Part shown: positions 24,430-32,437 of the stretch, one piece after another
How positions within the stretch are numbered: position 1 is the stretch's first letter
How the letters are laid out: each line of letters begins with the position of its first letter
DNA from: CAYJCL01 sp964370475
GTDB lineage: Bacteria > Bacillota_I > Bacilli_A > RF39 > UBA660
DNA length: 62,846 bases
Assembly (NCBI GenBank): GCA_964370475.1
Contig: CAYJJI010000006.1
Location: 1 to 62,846, forward strand
Reading direction: 5' to 3'
The notes under the pieces: generated by a model
The model's database searches: none
What the model was told of the DNA's origin: nothing
Seen by the model: the letters and a program-made list of their open reading frames with translations, nothing else
Program-made: the position numbers and the translations under genes

Positions 24430-25766
24430 TGGAACCTAAATATATCAATATTAGTGATTTAAATAGATATTTAAAAGCTAAATTCGATTTAGACAAACAC
24501 TTAAATAAGGTATACTTAAAAGGTGAAATTTCTAATTACAAACATCATACAAGAGGTCATCTGTATTTTACGTTAAAAGATGAAACAAGTAGAATTTCAG
24601 CAGTAATGTTTTCAACAAATGCAAGAAATTTAAAGTTCAAACCAGAAGATGGAATGAGTGTTTTAATAACAGGAAGAATAGCAATCTATGAAGCAAACGG
24701 AACATATCAAATATATGTCGAAGAAATGCAATTGGATGGAATTGGAAACTTACACTTATTATTTGAACAATTAAAAGAAAAACTTCATAAAGAAGGTTTA
24801 TTTGCTCAATCAATAAAAAAACCTATTCCAAAATATCCTGATAAAATAGGTGTTATAACAGCCCCAACGGGAGCAGCAGTTAGAGATATAATATCAACTA
24901 TTAACAGAAGATATCCCCTAGCAGAAGTAATTCTATTCCCAGCGTTAGTACAAGGTGATAATGCCTCAACTAGTATAGTTAAACAAATAGAATCTGCTCA
25001 AAACTACGATTTAGATGTATTAATAGTAGGTCGTGGTGGAGGATCTATAGAAGATTTATGGTCATTTAACGAAGAAATAGTTGCTAGAGCAATATATAAA
25101 TCGAACGTTCCAATAATTTCAGCAGTAGGACACGAACCAGACGTTACAATATCTGATTACGTAGCTGATTTAAGGGCACCAACTCCAACAGGAGCAGCAG
25201 AAATGGCAGTACCAAATATCAGCGATGTATTAAATATTATAAATCAATTTAACATCAGAGCCAACGAGACATTAAAAAATAAGATAAACATTAATCAAAA
25301 AAAACTAGATAATATAATCAATTCATACATCCTTAAAAATCCATTAAGTCTATATGAAATTAAAGAACAAAAACTAGATAATTATATTGATAAATTAAAC
25401 GTAATAATAAACAATAAACTAGTAAATTATCAAACAAGATATAACAATATAATTAAAAATAATATCTTAAAAAATCCTCTATATAAATATAAGGACTACG
25501 AAAACATTATTAATTTATTGAAACATAAAAGTAATACAAATATAACTAACATCATAAATAACTTGCAATATAAACTTAACATCGATATAAATACATTAGA
25601 ACTAGTTAATCCTATTAGTATACTAGGAAAAGGTTATAGTATAGTTTACCATGAAGATAAAATAATAAAAAATACTACAGATATTAAAAAAGATGATATA
25701 ATTTCAATTAAATTAGAAAAAGGACAGATAAAAGCAAAAGTAAGTGAGGTAAATAATGGCAAGTAA
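24429..25766 (+). CDS. xseA: Exodeoxyribonuclease VII large subunit
   Basis: Catalytic subunit of the single-strand exonuclease ExoVII. The 445 residues show an N-terminal OB fold (VYLKGEISNYKHHTRGHLYFTLKD, about 23-46). The catalytic core carries IGVITAPTGAAVRDIISTINRRYP, VLIVGRGGGSIEDLWSFNEE and VGHEPDVTISDYVADLRAPTPTGAAE. A long coiled-coil region follows, then a C-terminal LGKGYSI block. It overlaps nusB by 1 base and xseB by 11. folD, between nusB and xseA in Bacillus, is missing. Confidence 0.97.
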   Translation: MEPKYINISDLNRYLKAKFDLDKHLNKVYLKGEISNYKHHTRGHLYFTLKDETSRISAVMFSTNARNLKFKPEDGMSVLITGRIAIYEANGTYQIYVEEMQLDGIGNLHLLFEQLKEKLHKEGLFAQSIKKPIPKYPDKIGVITAPTGAAVRDIISTINRRYPLAEVILFPALVQGDNASTSIVKQIESAQNYDLDVLIVGRGGGSIEDLWSFNEEIVARAIYKSNVPIISAVGHEPDVTISDYVADLRAPTPTGAAEMAVPNISDVLNIINQFNIRANETLKNKININQKKLDNIINSYILKNPLSLYEIKEQKLDNYIDKLNVIINNKLVNYQTRYNNIIKNNILKNPLYKYKDYENIINLLKHKSNTNITNIINNLQYKLNIDINTLELVNPISILGKGYSIVYHEDKIIKNTTDIKKDDIISIKLEKGQIKAKVSEVNNGK

Positions 25767-25980
25767 AGAAAAAACATTTGAAGAAAGCTTAAATGAGTTA
25801 GAGAACTTAGTAAAAGAACTAGAAAGTGGAAATGTTGATTTAGACCAAGCTATATTAAAATATAGCGAAGCTATGAAACTAGCAAAAAAATGTAGCGAAA
25901 GATTAGAAAATGCTACAAAAAGTGTTAATAAAATATTGAGCGAAAATAACGAATTAAAAGATTTTGAAATAAATGAATAA
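25756..25980 (+). CDS. xseB: Exodeoxyribonuclease VII small subunit
   Basis: Small helical subunit that binds the long coiled coil of XseA. The 74 residues contain TFEESLNELENLVKELESGNVDLDQAILKYSEAMKLAKKCSERLENA, the whole family pattern. Length is normal. It overlaps xseA by 11 bases and ends at a bidirectional terminator shared with spoIVB on the other strand. Confidence 0.96.
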   Translation: MASKEKTFEESLNELENLVKELESGNVDLDQAILKYSEAMKLAKKCSERLENATKSVNKILSENNELKDFEINE

Positions 25981-26010
25981 TTAAAAAGAGCAATTTTGCT
26001 CTTTTTAATT
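25979..26010. terminator. Bidirectional terminator between xseB and spoIVB
   Basis: Arms AATTAAAAAGAGCAA (25979-25993) and TTGCTCTTTTTAATT (25996-26010) are perfectly complementary, with A-rich and T-rich edges, so it serves both convergent genes. It contains the spoIVB stop. Confidence 0.85.
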
Positions 26011-26973
26011 TTCTCCCTCTTTTAACATTGTAATTATCGAAACTCCAAATCCTTTTTTTACATCATCTATTAGTACGTGAGTAACTGCACCGATAAGCTT
26101 GTCATTTTGCATGATAGGACTGCCAGACATTCCTTGCACAATTCCACCAGTCAGTTTTATTAATTCTTCATCAACAACATCAAAATGAAAATTTTTAATT
26201 CTAGAGTCTTTATCAACTTTAGTAATATTAATTTTATATTGTTTAACAACATTTTCAGAAAGAGTAGTGTATATTATAGCTTCTCCTAAAACAACATCAT
26301 CTATATACCCAATATCAACTAAGTTATCGTTATTAACTTCTTCGCTATAAATACCAAAGATTCCTACATTAGTATTTTCTTTAATAGAACCAATAATTTC
26401 ATCATAATCTATATCAGCACTCTTGCTACCTACAGAACCATCAATACTTCTATCAATCCCTATAATTTTACTATCAAAGATATTACCATCATCTACAAGT
26501 ACCAATTTATTACTATTACTCTCAATAATTTCATGTCCAAGAGCTCCATATATCAATGTCTCCGGATCTATAAAAGTCATAGTACCAATACCACTAATAC
26601 TTTCCTTAACATAAAGACCAGTCTTAAAAGAACCATCTTCTATGTGTAATTTAAATGCAATGTTAACTTTTTCATTATCTCTCAATACACTTAACTTAAC
26701 TTCATTATTAATTACCGATTTATTTATAACATCAACCATTTCATTAATAGAAGATATTTTAACAGAATTAACATGAGTAATATAATCTCCAATTAAAATA
26801 TCAGGAAATCCCTTATTAAATTCACCATCAACTTTATAAAAACCAACAACCAATAAACCAGGCATATTAACTTCAATTCCAATATTTTGCCCTCCTAAAA
26901 TAACTTGATCAGAATAAGCATCAACATTAAAAGGGAACAAAAATAATAATAATAAAACAAAACCTTTCTTCAT
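26005..26973 (-). CDS. spoIVB: SpoIVB peptidase (S55 family)
   Basis: Forespore serine protease that in Bacillus crosses to the intermembrane space and triggers pro-sigma-K processing by cutting SpoIVFA. The 322 residues have a signal peptide (about 1-20) and a PDZ domain (about 35-110, GFPDILIGDYITHVNSVKISSINEM). The S55 catalytic domain has YGALGHEI (His) and GIVQGMSGSPIMQNDKLIGAVTHV, with catalytic Ser about 283. It is shorter than Bacillus SpoIVB (426). GGGTGAT supports ATG 26973 rather than 26985. spo0A, its normal downstream neighbour, is not here. Confidence 0.95.
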   Translation of the reverse strand: MKKGFVLLLLFLFPFNVDAYSDQVILGGQNIGIEVNMPGLLVVGFYKVDGEFNKGFPDILIGDYITHVNSVKISSINEMVDVINKSVINNEVKLSVLRDNEKVNIAFKLHIEDGSFKTGLYVKESISGIGTMTFIDPETLIYGALGHEIIESNSNKLVLVDDGNIFDSKIIGIDRSIDGSVGSKSADIDYDEIIGSIKENTNVGIFGIYSEEVNNDNLVDIGYIDDVVLGEAIIYTTLSENVVKQYKINITKVDKDSRIKNFHFDVVDEELIKLTGGIVQGMSGSPIMQNDKLIGAVTHVLIDDVKKGFGVSIITMLKEGEN

Positions 26974-27061
26974 ATAATCACCCAATATTATTATTTACAA
27001 ATAAAAAAAATCAATAGTGGTAAATATTCCCAGTCTTTGATATAATTAAAATGGTGAAAAA

Positions 27062-27892
27062 ATGAAAAATATAATATTAATAATAAAAGGATTTATAATG
27101 GGAATAGCCAATGTAATACCAGGTGTTAGTAGTGGTACATTAGCTATTACTTTAAATATATACGAAGATTTAATAGAAGCAATATCAAACTTTTTTGACA
27201 AAATAAAAAAGAATTTAAAATTATTAATTCCTGTAGGAATAGGAATGATTTTAGCAATCATTCTAGGTAGTAGAGTGGTCGAAGTAGCCCTAGAAAAGGT
27301 AACACTACCGACAATATTATTCTTCGCAGGACTAATATTGGGTGGAATCCCAATGCTTTTCAACAAGATCAAAAAAACAAAAAAAATATCATATTACTTA
27401 ATATTTGCAATAACATTTATAACAGTAATTAGTATAAATTTTTTAGGCAGTGTAGAAGTCGCAAATTTTACAAATATGCAAATATTTGACTATGTAAAAC
27501 TATTTCTAGTAGGAATACTAGCTGCAGGAACAATGATTATTCCTGGAATAAGCGGCTCATTCATACTAATTGTTGTTGGATATTATGAACCAATAATAAA
27601 TGTAATAAACGAATTTACATCATTTCAAAATTTGACAGATAATTTTCTAATATTAATGCCATTTGGTTTAGGAGTACTAATAGGTATTGTAATTATAGCA
27701 AAAATAATAGAATGGCTATTCAATAAATACGAAATACCAACTTATTTCGCCATAATAGGATTTGTACTAGCATCATTAATTAGTATATTCACAAAATTCA
27801 ACAACATAGTAATTAACTTCCCAATGGTTGCCGGAGGAATAATATTCTTTATAATTGGGTTTATAGCAGCTTATAAGTTAGGAGAAAAATAA
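27062..27892 (+). CDS. DUF368 membrane protein (polyprenyl-phosphate translocase family, PopT-like)
   Basis: A 276-residue protein with about eight membrane helices. The family signatures are GFIMGIANVIPGVSSGTLAI (about 10-29) and a second inverted copy, GILAAGTMIIPGISGSFILIV (about 149-169); these Pro-Gly-rich re-entrant loops are diagnostic of DUF368. Members of this family have been reported to flip undecaprenyl phosphate back to the cytoplasmic face for cell-wall recycling; I apply that by homology. The start overlaps a weak TATAAT-containing intergenic region shared with spoIVB. Its stop overlaps the next ATG (TAATG). Confidence 0.92.
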   Translation: MKNIILIIKGFIMGIANVIPGVSSGTLAITLNIYEDLIEAISNFFDKIKKNLKLLIPVGIGMILAIILGSRVVEVALEKVTLPTILFFAGLILGGIPMLFNKIKKTKKISYYLIFAITFITVISINFLGSVEVANFTNMQIFDYVKLFLVGILAAGTMIIPGISGSFILIVVGYYEPIINVINEFTSFQNLTDNFLILMPFGLGVLIGIVIIAKIIEWLFNKYEIPTYFAIIGFVLASLISIFTKFNNIVINFPMVAGGIIFFIIGFIAAYKLGEK

Positions 27893-28506
27893 TGACTAGC
27901 AAAGATATCTACGACTCCATTGACAAAGCTTTTTTAGGTACAACTAAAAGCAAAGGATATACCAACGCTAAAAAAGCTATCAAATACGTTCTATTTGATG
28001 ATAAAGATTCAATAGAAGAACATACTATTAATCAGAACAAATGGTTATTTATTTCTAACAGTTTAAACGGCCGAGAAATGATAAAAAAGTTACATCATGT
28101 TGATCTAATGCAACTACTGATAAAATTTTGCTTCGCATACATCGGCATGCAAGATAGACCATTTCAAATGGACAAAACAAAATATTTAGAATACAAAAGT
28201 GATATGTTTATCGCAATGAAGATAAACAACGAAGAACTAATTGAATTTATCGTCTATTCTTCAATATACAATATTGAAGAAACATACATATTCTTAAGTA
28301 CAAACAAAGATGTTCAATTAATAATTATAGATTTATTAATTAAAGAAAGATATAAAAAGAAGTTATCAAAAGAATATGATAACTTCAAAGAAATAGCATT
28401 TCCTAAAATGCAAATACTAAGATATGAAAAATTCATTGAAAAATATCATAACTTAGATTTAGAATTTGCTCTAATCAAAAGAAAAACTCCAGGTTATGGA
28501 GCTTAG
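27892..28506 (+). CDS. Hypothetical protein, 204 aa
   Basis: A cytoplasmic protein without a signal peptide or membrane helix, predicted mostly helical, with many Lys, Asp and Tyr. No motif recognised. Features include an N-terminal FLGTTKSKGYTNAKKAIKYVL and two hydrophobic helices (LMQLLIKFCFAYIGMQDRPF, about 68-87, and LIEFIVYSSIYNIEETYIFL, about 112-131). It overlaps the DUF368 gene by 1 base and so is coexpressed with it. Its last bases overlap the Prli42-like gene on the opposite strand. Confidence 0.78.
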   Translation: MTSKDIYDSIDKAFLGTTKSKGYTNAKKAIKYVLFDDKDSIEEHTINQNKWLFISNSLNGREMIKKLHHVDLMQLLIKFCFAYIGMQDRPFQMDKTKYLEYKSDMFIAMKINNEELIEFIVYSSIYNIEETYIFLSTNKDVQLIIIDLLIKERYKKKLSKEYDNFKEIAFPKMQILRYEKFIEKYHNLDLEFALIKRKTPGYGA

Positions 28507-28601
28507 ATTTGGATAAACATACTTGCAAGTGTTGCAAATACACCACCTAACATCAGAATTACCATTACCCAAGTAGCAATCTTTCTAGCTTTTTTGCTCA
28601 T
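28503..28601 (-). CDS. Prli42/DUF4044-like 32-residue membrane microprotein
   Basis: A 32-residue ORF, MSKKARKIATWVMVILMLGG then VFATLASMFIQI: a basic start and one membrane helix. A GAGGTGAAATAG site lies immediately upstream of the ATG. The pattern matches the short DUF4044/Prli42 family (MSKKxRK..., then V-V-ILML and a second short hydrophobic segment). In Listeria this type of protein anchors the stressosome to the membrane. No stressosome genes are in the window, so the role is uncertain. Convergent with the gene ending at 28506, overlapping by 4 bases. Confidence 0.8.
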   Translation of the reverse strand: MSKKARKIATWVMVILMLGGVFATLASMFIQI

Positions 28602-28678
28602 CTATTTCACCTCGTTTATTACATTAATAATTTATCATAAAATTATTAATTTGTAAATATAATTAATCAGGTGATAAA

Positions 28679-29254
28679 ATGAACAAAATACTATTAAAAC
28701 TAAAAAATAACAAAAGATTAGTACTTTTCCTTACTAGTCTTTTTTTTATAGGATTTACAGCAGGTATCTTATTTTATTACTTTCAAAATGAAGGTATGAA
28801 AGAAGTACTAAAAACATCAATATCATTAAAAGATTTATCCAATTCAAAGATAAACAACATTATCCCACATTTAATAATCCTTTCATCATTAATAATCCTA
28901 TCAGTATTTATAATAGGAGTCCCTTTATCATTGTTTTATTTATTTTATGAATCTTTTTCATTAGGTTTTACTATGATAACGTTAACTACATCATTAAAAA
29001 CTACAGGAATAATATTCTTCTTAAAATACATTATAATCTTTAAACTATTTACAATAATACTCCTCATAATATATAACACTTACATTATCAAAATATTAAA
29101 AAATATAATTAGTTTAACTATTTATAAAGAACAAATATATAAAAGAAAACTAATTTTAAACATCAAAAAAATATCCATATACTTTATATTTACAATAATA
29201 CTCGATATAATAATATACTTTATATCACCTGTAATATTAAAATACTTATTTTAA
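28679..29254 (+). CDS. spoIIM: Stage II sporulation protein M (SpoIIM)
   Basis: Membrane scaffold of the SpoIID-SpoIIM-SpoIIP machine that drives forespore engulfment. The 191 residues have an N-terminal helix (about 15-35), a periplasmic segment, then four helices containing the conserved PHLIILSSLIILSVFIIGVP and YESFSLGFTMITL blocks (about 60-105). It is slightly shorter than Bacillus SpoIIM (214). CAGGTGATAAA precedes the ATG. In Bacillus spoIIM lies next to xerD; here xerD is about 4 kb away. Confidence 0.87.
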   Translation: MNKILLKLKNNKRLVLFLTSLFFIGFTAGILFYYFQNEGMKEVLKTSISLKDLSNSKINNIIPHLIILSSLIILSVFIIGVPLSLFYLFYESFSLGFTMITLTTSLKTTGIIFFLKYIIIFKLFTIILLIIYNTYIIKILKNIISLTIYKEQIYKRKLILNIKKISIYFIFTIILDIIIYFISPVILKYLF

Positions 29255-29267
29255 TAGCTAACAACAT

Positions 29268-29296
29268 TTGTATAATAAAGCATTATTTGTTATAAT
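29268..29296 (+). promoter_or_regulatory. Sigma-A promoter of mnmA
   Basis: TTGTAT (29268-29273), 17-base spacer, TATAAT (29291-29296), 19 bases before the start codon. Confidence 0.65.
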
Positions 29297-29315
29297 TATT
29301 AACAGGTGAGAAACT

Positions 29316-30422
29316 ATGGAAACAGTTGTAATAGGAATGAGTGGGGGAGTTGACTCCTCTGTAGCGGCATATCTGCTGAAAGAAGAAGGATATAATGTAA
29401 TTGGTCTCTTTATGCGTAATTGGGATGCTGCTACTAATAATGATATAGAAGGTAATCCAACATTTAACGAAAATATTTGCCCACAAGAAACAGATTATAA
29501 TGATGCTTTAAAGGTATGTCAAGAATTAAATATACCACTGCACAGAGTGGATTTTATTAAAGAATATTGGGATTACGTATTCACTTACTTTTTAGAAGAA
29601 CTAAAAAAAGGAAGAACTCCTAATCCAGATTTAATGTGTAATAAATTTATTAAATTCGACTTATTCAGCAAAGAAGCACAAAAACTAGGCGCTGATTATA
29701 TAGCAACAGGTCATTACTCAAGAAAAGTTGGTAACAAACTATTAAGAGGACTAGACAACAATAAAGACCAAACATACTTCCTAGCTCAAGTAAGTGCTAA
29801 ACAACTGGAAAAAGTGTTATTTCCAGTAGGAAATTTACAAAAAGATGAAGTAAGACAAATAGCAGAAAAAATGAATCTATCAACAGCTAAGAAAAAAGAT
29901 TCGACAGGTATATGCTTCATTGGTGAAAGAAACTATCAAAAATTCGTTCACAATTACTTAAAACCAAATCCAGGAGATATCATTGATGTTGAGACTAAAG
30001 AAGTAATTGGTAGACATACAGGTTTAATGAACTATACAATTGGTCAAAGAAGAAATGTTGGAATCAGTGGTAACTTAAATAGACACTATGTATGTGGTAA
30101 AAACGTTTCAGAAAATATTTTATATGTTACATTTGATAACAATGAAGAATACTTATATTCAGATGAATGTAAAGTAAGTAATATTAACTTTATATCATCA
30201 TTAAAACCAACATTTTGCACAGCAAAATTTAGATACCGTGGTGAAGATCATCCAGTAACATTAGATTACAACGGAGATACAATAACTGTTAAATATAGCG
30301 GCAGAGCCAAATCAGTTACACCAGGACAAGCCTGTGTATTTTATCTAGGTGAAGAATGCTTAGGCAGTGGCATAATTGATGAAGTTTACAAAGATAACCA
30401 AAAATTATGGTATTTAAACTAA
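29316..30422 (+). CDS. mnmA: tRNA 2-thiouridylase MnmA
   Basis: Makes the 2-thio group of s2U34 in tRNA-Lys, -Glu and -Gln. The 368 residues carry the PP-loop GMSGGVDSS (8-16), FMRNWDA, NPDLMCNKFIKF with the first catalytic Cys (about 109), ATGHYSR, KDQTYFLAQV, and DSTGICFIGERNYQKF with the second catalytic Cys (about 206). A C-terminal beta-barrel domain follows. Length is normal. AGGTGAGAAACT precedes the ATG. Monocistronic, with its own promoter and terminator. Confidence 0.98.
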   Translation: METVVIGMSGGVDSSVAAYLLKEEGYNVIGLFMRNWDAATNNDIEGNPTFNENICPQETDYNDALKVCQELNIPLHRVDFIKEYWDYVFTYFLEELKKGRTPNPDLMCNKFIKFDLFSKEAQKLGADYIATGHYSRKVGNKLLRGLDNNKDQTYFLAQVSAKQLEKVLFPVGNLQKDEVRQIAEKMNLSTAKKKDSTGICFIGERNYQKFVHNYLKPNPGDIIDVETKEVIGRHTGLMNYTIGQRRNVGISGNLNRHYVCGKNVSENILYVTFDNNEEYLYSDECKVSNINFISSLKPTFCTAKFRYRGEDHPVTLDYNGDTITVKYSGRAKSVTPGQACVFYLGEECLGSGIIDEVYKDNQKLWYLN

Positions 30423-30423
30423 T

Positions 30424-30450
30424 AATATAAGTAAAACTTATATTGTTTTT
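30424..30450 (+). terminator. Intrinsic terminator after mnmA
   Basis: Stem AATATAAG (30424-30431) / CTTATATT (30437-30444), loop TAAAA, then GTTTTT. Confidence 0.75.
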
Positions 30451-30475
30451 ACTTACTAAAACACGACAAAGAGAG

Positions 30476-30505
30476 TAGTTATTGAGATAATAGTGGTAAT
30501 AACTA
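30476..30505. promoter_or_regulatory. Inverted repeat upstream of the 30595 regulator
   Basis: TAGTTATT (30476-30483) and AATAACTA (30498-30505) are perfectly complementary, with a 14-base centre containing ATAATAGTGG. A similar sequence in opposite orientation (CTACTATTAT) lies in the spacer of the promoter below. Candidate operator; not a terminator, because no T-run follows. Confidence 0.45.
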
Positions 30506-30528
30506 TAAAAAAAAAGATTTACTTTTAC

Positions 30529-30557
30529 TTGACACTACTATTATATAGAGATATAAT
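30529..30557 (+). promoter_or_regulatory. Perfect consensus sigma-A promoter of the 30595 regulator
   Basis: TTGACA (30529-30534), exact 17-base spacer, TATAAT (30552-30557). It is the only promoter in the window with both hexamers fully consensus. Confidence 0.85.
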
Positions 30558-30594
30558 AAATATATAAAAAAAACGAAGAGGTAGGGATGTAGTT

Positions 30595-31362
30595 ATGCAA
30601 AATTTAAACGATTTATTTCAAGAATTAGGAATATCTAAAGTGAGGTTGGCAAAATACCTAGGCGTTTCAAGACAAATGGTATATAACTATCTAGAATTAG
30701 AAGATTTAAATAAATGGCCAAAAGAAAAAAAGATCCTACTATTTAAATTACTAAACGTAAACGATGGAGAATCAATATCAGAAATAAAAATCACAACTGA
30801 TTACCTAATGGCTGTTGAAGCTAGATTAAATCAAGGTGTAAGAAAAAGTACAGATGTTGAAAACAGTTTTGACTTCACTGGAGTATCGAAAGAAAATCAA
30901 ACCCTACTTACCGATATGATTTACTTATTAAAAGAAAAACTATCAGAAGATCAAGAAAAAGAAAATTATTATGCGATAACTTATATGTATCAATTATTAC
31001 AATCATCTGATAACGTACCTGTAATTAAATACATATTAGGATTTTTAAGTAAAACTACAGGATTTATCAAATACGATGAATACAAATTTAATGAAGATAA
31101 ACAATTCATTTTAGAAGCAATTTTCTATCAAGCATTAACACTATATAACAATGGTGGTGCATCTCGTAGTAAATTAATTGAAATACATCGCAATTTCGTT
31201 CAAGAAATTGAACGCAAAAACGAAGATAAATTAAGCAGAACTCAAAAATTAAATGTAATTAAAGATCAAGCTTTAAAAGAATTAAATTATACAGAATTGA
31301 CTAATGAAAATGCTGCTGAAGTAATAGAAAAAATTGCTGAAATAGAAGCAAGAAGTAGCTAA
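30595..31362 (+). CDS. HTH-domain protein, probable transcription regulator
   Basis: A 255-residue cytoplasmic protein. Residues about 8-50 form a helix-turn-helix (LGISKVRLAKYLGVSRQMVY then NYLELEDLNKWP), of phage-repressor/XRE type. The remaining 200 residues are helical without a recognised domain, ending in a Glu/Lys-rich helix that could oligomerise. It stands alone with a fully consensus promoter, possible operator repeats and a very strong binding site (AGAGGTAGGGATG). A strong promoter on a regulator suggests autorepression (inference). Target genes are unknown. Confidence 0.82.
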   Translation: MQNLNDLFQELGISKVRLAKYLGVSRQMVYNYLELEDLNKWPKEKKILLFKLLNVNDGESISEIKITTDYLMAVEARLNQGVRKSTDVENSFDFTGVSKENQTLLTDMIYLLKEKLSEDQEKENYYAITYMYQLLQSSDNVPVIKYILGFLSKTTGFIKYDEYKFNEDKQFILEAIFYQALTLYNNGGASRSKLIEIHRNFVQEIERKNEDKLSRTQKLNVIKDQALKELNYTELTNENAAEVIEKIAEIEARSS

Positions 31363-31388
31363 AAAGACACTATTATTAGTGTTTTTTT
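31362..31388 (+). terminator. Intrinsic terminator after the 30595 gene
   Basis: Stem ACACTA (31367-31372) / TAGTGT (31377-31382) extended by A/T pairs, T7 run. It overlaps the stop codon. Confidence 0.8.
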
Positions 31389-31399
31389 ACTACAATAAA

Positions 31400-31427
31400 T
31401 TATTACATAATATATATTATGTTAACC
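31400..31427. other. dif: Candidate dif site (chromosome dimer resolution, replication terminus)
   Basis: The centre is an 18-bp perfect palindrome, ACATAATATATATTATGT (31405-31422). Read as a dif site it has a left arm TTATTACATAA, central TATATA (31411-31416) and right arm TTATGTTAACC. Against the Bacillus dif I recall (right arm TTATGTAAACT, same centre), the right arm matches 9 of 11, the centre 6 of 6 and the left arm 4 of 11. It lies between convergent genes, exactly where the dominant coding strand switches from plus to minus, and about 1 kb from a XerD-type recombinase gene. An AT-rich palindrome by chance remains possible. Confidence 0.7.
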
Positions 31428-31456
31428 AAAAGAAATTTAAATATATATAACATATA

Positions 31457-32200
31457 CTAGATGATAATATTTAAAATAATAATTAATAGTAATCCTATAC
31501 AAATACCAATCGATAATATCTTAGATTCATTATAAGAATAAACTTCAGGATAAATCTTATTAATTACTAAAGAAATCATAATTCCACCAACAATTAACAA
31601 AATAATATTAATAACACTAAATGGTATATAATTATCAAAAATCACAAAAATTATTAATGCTCCAACAAACTCAGATAAGCCACTAATAAATGTAAGTAAA
31701 AAAGCTACTCCCCTCTTCTTTGTAGAAAAATAAATAGGGATGGAGATAGCTAATCCTTCAGGAATATTATGCAAAATAATTGACAAAACTAACTTTATAC
31801 CTAATTCCATATCAGTATAAGTACTAATATAAGTAATCATTCCCTCAGGTATATTATGTAGTATTAATATCAAAGTATTTAAAATACCTAATTTATATAA
31901 AGAATTAAAACTAATTTTATCAGATAATTTAATAATATAATTAACAAAGAAAACAGACAATCCTAAAGAAGAAACAATCAAAAAAACGCTTTTAAAGAAG
32001 TTATAATTCATTGATATGTATAATATTGAATTAGGTAATAATTCAGTAATAGATATCATTAACATAATTGTTAATGATAAAGATAAACAAAACACTATGA
32101 ATTTATTCTTATACTTCTCTTTTATATTTATATAACTAAACAAAAACCCTATAACTGTAGATAATCCAGCTCCTAAAGTAATTATAAAAGGTAAAATCAT
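31457..32200 (-). CDS. ZIP family metal transporter (ZupT/GufA type)
   Basis: Divalent-metal importer (zinc and related ions) of the ZIP family. The 247 residues have about eight membrane helices and both metal-site helices: LILHNIPEGMITYIS and ILHNIPEGLAISIPIYF (HNxPEG twice). These give the binuclear centre. An upstream ATG at 32248 is possible, but GGTGATTGAA just before ATG 32200 favours the shorter form. It lies beside the dif candidate, convergent with the HTH gene. Confidence 0.92.
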   Translation of the reverse strand: MILPFIITLGAGLSTVIGFLFSYINIKEKYKNKFIVFCLSLSLTIMLMISITELLPNSILYISMNYNFFKSVFLIVSSLGLSVFFVNYIIKLSDKISFNSLYKLGILNTLILILHNIPEGMITYISTYTDMELGIKLVLSIILHNIPEGLAISIPIYFSTKKRGVAFLLTFISGLSEFVGALIIFVIFDNYIPFSVINIILLIVGGIMISLVINKIYPEVYSYNESKILSIGICIGLLLIIILNIII

Positions 32201-32303
32201 TTCAATCACCAATATAAATATATATAATAACTTAGTATTTATTACCAATTAAAATTAGTATTAAAACTGAAAAATTAATCATATTAATATCAGGAGGTAT
32301 ATT

Positions 32304-32405
32304 ATGAGAACAAATACTGCTTCTAAAGCTAATACTCGTACTAGTCAAATGAATAATACTAGAACAAGTAAAACAAATACAATGAATAAAAATAATTGTA
32401 AATAA
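32304..32405 (+). CDS. Thr/Asn-rich 33-residue microprotein
   Basis: A 33-residue ORF rich in Thr, Asn, Ser, Lys and Arg (MRTNTASKANTRTSQMNNTR and a similar remainder), ending NNCK, with no hydrophobic segment. It is preceded by an ideal AGGAGGTATATT site and followed by a strong terminator, which makes it a likely real gene despite its size. The low-complexity, basic-polar composition is unlike its neighbours. Such composition is seen in some small spore proteins, but no family match is recognisable, so this is only a suggestion. Confidence 0.68.
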   Translation: MRTNTASKANTRTSQMNNTRTSKTNTMNKNNCK

Positions 32406-32408
32406 ATA

Positions 32409-32437
32409 AAAATAACACTACATAAGTGTTATTTTTT
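32409..32437. terminator. Terminator shared by the microprotein and xerD genes
   Basis: Perfect stem AAAATAACACT (32409-32419) / AGTGTTATTTT (32425-32435), 5-base loop, T-run on plus and A/T-rich on the other side. It touches the xerD stop. Confidence 0.82.

Noticed and set aside
30476..30505. Terminator for the repeat upstream of the 30595 gene
   Set aside because: Followed by A-rich, not T-rich, sequence on the plus strand, and no gene end lies close on the minus strand.
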